Below the pieces are notes generated by a model, which saw only the letters and a program-made list of their open reading frames with translations, was not told the DNA's origin and did no database searches. The translations under genes and the position numbers were made by a program. This document shows, in pieces, positions 62,108-64,000 of a stretch of DNA of 64,000 bases. Numbering within the stretch: position 1 is the stretch's first letter; the number at the start of each line of letters is the position of its first letter. This stretch comes from Actinomycetospora sp. NBRC 106375 (lineage in GTDB: Bacteria; Actinomycetota; Actinomycetes; Mycobacteriales; Pseudonocardiaceae): assembly GCF_030269665.1 (NCBI RefSeq), contig NZ_BSTS01000008.1, positions 1-64,000 on the forward strand, given 5' to 3'.

Positions 62108-63301
62108 TCACGGACGGGTCGGCGTCGCGGGATCCGGCTCCCGGGCGTCGTCGGGCAGCTCCGGGCCGTTGATCGCACGGTCGAGCAGCTCCCGGAACTC
62201 CTGGCTCTCGAAGTCCATGCTCGGCGGTCCCGCGTCGGGGAGCCGGCCGGCCGCGTTCATCCGCCCGATCTCCTGGTTGGCCTCGACGAACGGGCGCATC
62301 CGCCGCTCGTAGGCCGCGAACGCGGTCTCGGGGTCCCAGTCCGCGGCGGCCAGGTCGCCGGCCAGCAGGTGGGCACCCACGAGGGCGATGCTGGTGCCCT
62401 GCCCGGACATCGGCGACGAGCTGCACGCCGCGTCCCCGAGCAGCCCCACCCGCCCGCTCGACCAGCGGTCCATCAGCACCTGGGCGACCTGGTCGAGGTA
62501 GAAGTCCGGGCTGTCGTCCACGTGCTCGAGGATGCGGGAGGTCCACCACCCGAAGCCCGCCATCCGTTCCCGCAGCAGGCGCTTCTGGGCCGCGACGTCG
62601 CGGATGTCGACCTCGACGTCGGCCGCCGGGAAGGAGAACATCGCCATCCCCTGCGTGGCGTCCTGGATCGGCCGCAGACCGGCCGACCGGCCGGCCTCCT
62701 GGTACTCGATCAGCCAGCGGTCCAGCCCGAACTCGTTCGGCACGCTGTAGAAGGCGAGCACGTGCCCGAGGTGGCGGACGAACCGCTCCCGCGGCCCGAA
62801 AACCATCTCCCGCAGGGTCGAGTGCAGGCCGTCGGCCCCGATCACCAGGTCGAAGCGCCGCCGGTCACCGCCCGCGAACACCACGTCGACACCGCCGACG
62901 TCCTGGGTCAGCTCGGCGATCCGGTCGCCGAAGACGTACTCGACGTCGTCCCGGGTCGCGTCGTAGAGGACACGGGACAGGTCCCCGCGCAGGATCTCGA
63001 TCTCCGCGATGAACCCGTCGCCCTCGTCGTCCTCGGCGCGGTAGGTCTCGAGGACGGTGCCGTCCGCGTCGACGGAGTACGCCCCGACGGTCTGGGTGCA
63101 CGCCGCGCGCACCTCGGCGTCCAGCCCCATGCGGCGGATGACCTCCTTGGCCACCCCGCGGGCGTCGACCGCCTGCCCGCCCGGACGCAGCTCCGGGGCG
63201 CGCTCCACCACGGTCACCTCGGCGCCGCGCCGCCGCAGCCCGTGGGCCAGCGCCGGCCCGGCGATGCTCGCCCCGGCCACCAACACCCGCACACCACTCA
63301 C
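62108..63301 (-). CDS. FAD-dependent aromatic monooxygenase (PHBH-like)
   Basis: 397 residues from a GTG at 63301 (GGGGGG upstream). The FAD motif VLVAGASIAGPALAHGLRRR, the middle DG motif LVIGADGLHSTLR and the second FAD motif GRVGLLGDAACSSSPMSGQG are intact. It would hydroxylate a phenolic or polyketide-type substrate with NAD(P)H. It converges with the methyltransferase gene. Confidence 0.9.
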   Translation of the reverse strand: MSGVRVLVAGASIAGPALAHGLRRRGAEVTVVERAPELRPGGQAVDARGVAKEVIRRMGLDAEVRAACTQTVGAYSVDADGTVLETYRAEDDEGDGFIAEIEILRGDLSRVLYDATRDDVEYVFGDRIAELTQDVGGVDVVFAGGDRRRFDLVIGADGLHSTLREMVFGPRERFVRHLGHVLAFYSVPNEFGLDRWLIEYQEAGRSAGLRPIQDATQGMAMFSFPAADVEVDIRDVAAQKRLLRERMAGFGWWTSRILEHVDDSPDFYLDQVAQVLMDRWSSGRVGLLGDAACSSSPMSGQGTSIALVGAHLLAGDLAAADWDPETAFAAYERRMRPFVEANQEIGRMNAAGRLPDAGPPSMDFESQEFRELLDRAINGPELPDDAREPDPATPTRP

Positions 63302-63407
63302 CGCGCCCCCCTGCCGGTCCGGATCACGGCCCGGATCGTAGGGGCGTCGGGCTGGACGTCGAAGCGGAACTCCACCGAGTGACGCAGCTGTGCAACCGGT
63401 CCGTCGC

Positions 63408-63779
63408 TCAGGACGACTCGTCGAACACGTCGACGCCACGGTCGGCGGCGGCGGCCAGAAGGCGCTCGTCGCGCGTCCAGAGAGCGGCCCGCGCGAGCCG
63501 GGCGGCACCGAGGAGCTGGACGTCGATGACGCTCAGCCCGCGACCCCACAGCCGGTCCCGGTCGACGAGTGACAGAAGCTCGTCGTGGCGCAGTCGCGGT
63601 GCTCGGATCAGAGCCCTGAGCAACGAGAGCGTCGCATCGCGTCGTGCGATCGAACCCAACGCGATCTCCTCGACGATGCCGTCGTGCGTCGCCACGACAT
63701 CGTCACCGAGCAGCCTTGAGAGGGCGGGTTCGGTCCGGTGCAGATGATCGATCCACACCGACGTGTCGACCAGGATCAC
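63408..63779 (-). CDS. vapC: VapC toxin (PIN-domain RNase)
   Basis: 123 residues. The PIN-domain acidic residues are in MILVDTSVWIDHL, VEEIALG, SVIDVQLLGAA and LWTRDERLL. It should be a ribonuclease blocked by VapB. The start (GTG) overlaps the vapB stop by 4 nt (GTGA). Confidence 0.92.
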   Translation of the reverse strand: MILVDTSVWIDHLHRTEPALSRLLGDDVVATHDGIVEEIALGSIARRDATLSLLRALIRAPRLRHDELLSLVDRDRLWGRGLSVIDVQLLGAARLARAALWTRDERLLAAAADRGVDVFDESS

Positions 63780-63973
63780 GCGACCTCACCGCGCCGGCGT
63801 GGCGCCGCCGTCGCGTCCGGATCCGTACCTCCGAGTGCAGCGAGCCGACGTGCACTCTCGACGCGCACGAGAGTCTCCAGGCCGGCACGCAGGAGTGCGG
63901 AGCGCTCTGCGATCCCGGTCAGCTCGGTCGCCTGCGCAACGAGATCGTCGTCGATCGTCACCGTGGTGCGCAT
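63776..63973 (-). CDS. vapB: VapB antitoxin
   Basis: 65 residues. The pattern MRTTVTIDDDLVAQATELTG (ribbon-helix-helix) is VapB. It should bind VapC and its own promoter. The 27 bp before the ATG include two TGATGCGG copies, a possible binding site. The window ends here, so the promoter is incomplete. Confidence 0.9.
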   Translation of the reverse strand: MRTTVTIDDDLVAQATELTGIAERSALLRAGLETLVRVESARRLAALGGTDPDATAAPRRRGEVA

Positions 63974-64000
63974 ACACCCTCCGCATCACACGCCGCATCA

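Noticed and set aside
1-64000. tRNA or rRNA genes
   Set aside because: No cloverleaf or rRNA sequence was recognised by eye; a computed scan would be needed to exclude tRNA genes fully.

Overview
The window is about 64 kb of very GC-rich DNA with dense, mostly GTG/ATG-started genes, several of them in 1-8 nt overlapping operons. Gene content (MshB of mycothiol synthesis, LpqW-type lipoprotein, GpgS, DUF3117, an M. tuberculosis-like sigE-rseA-htrA-tatB block, actinobacterial Mrp and DapC/DapD/DapE) points to a chromosomal segment of an actinobacterium of the Mycobacteriales/Pseudonocardiales type; a Pseudonocardia-like genus is my best guess, unproven. No rRNA, tRNA or CRISPR array was seen.

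Layout, left to right. 1-0.3 kb: cut N-terminus of an IS1182-like transposase and a dyad repeat. 0.3-3.1 kb: stress-type membrane protein, acyl-CoA dehydrogenase, HpcH/HpaI-type CoA-ester lyase. 3.2-6.5 kb: PRC/MgtE-N/CBS protein, DUF1003 protein, Mrp. 6.7-11.9 kb: RsgA, a MarR-controlled LigB-type dioxygenase, a class III nucleotide cyclase, an acyl-CoA synthetase. 11.9-16.5 kb: tatB, htrA, rseA, sigE and a divergent O-methyltransferase. 16.5-23.4 kb: leucyl aminopeptidase, DUF3117, tag, SRPBCC, DivIVA-type protein, gpgS, folP2-type gene and two LOG-family genes. 23.5-26.4 kb: dapE, DUF1275 protein, dapD. 26.4-31.1 kb: two redox modules, each with a divergent TetR or MarR regulator and a visible operator. 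31.2-36 kb: K+/H+ antiporter pair, acyl-CoA ligase, dapC-ferredoxin. 36-40 kb: EcsC-like protein, lipoprotein sulfatase, membrane protein-mshB. 40-48 kb: five-gene oligopeptide ABC transporter and lpqW. 48-54.3 kb: small Cys/Lys-rich protein, mutT, pterin carbinolamine dehydratase, MFS exporter, secreted Gly/Ser-rich protein, two orphans and a SigG-type ECF sigma. 54.3-63.4 kb: accessory region with MarR/P450/SMP-30, a frameshifted Hip1-like lipoprotein, hydrolase, flavin oxidoreductase, VOC remnant, TetR/methyltransferase and an FAD monooxygenase. 63.4-64 kb: VapBC toxin-antitoxin.

From memory of the M. tuberculosis gene order, about 45 kb of the window (48.9 kb down to 3.2 kb) is colinear, in reverse, with Rv1159A to Rv1232c: phhB/mutT2, lpqW, mshB-Rv1171, fdxC-Rv1178, dapD, dapE, LOG, folP2, gpgS, Rv1209, tag, Rv1211, Rv1220c, sigE-rseA-htrA-tatB, mrp, Rv1230c-Rv1232c. 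The remaining genes are modules inserted between these anchors. Most inserted modules carry their own regulator with a palindromic operator pair.

The most unusual signals are not genes. Three separate families of intergenic dyad repeats occur twice each, always at gene 3' ends. Two genes (aminopeptidase and MFS exporter) appear to start at CTG codons embedded in CTGA overlaps with the preceding stop. Twelve-base in-frame tandem repeats lie in the disordered parts of three unrelated proteins.
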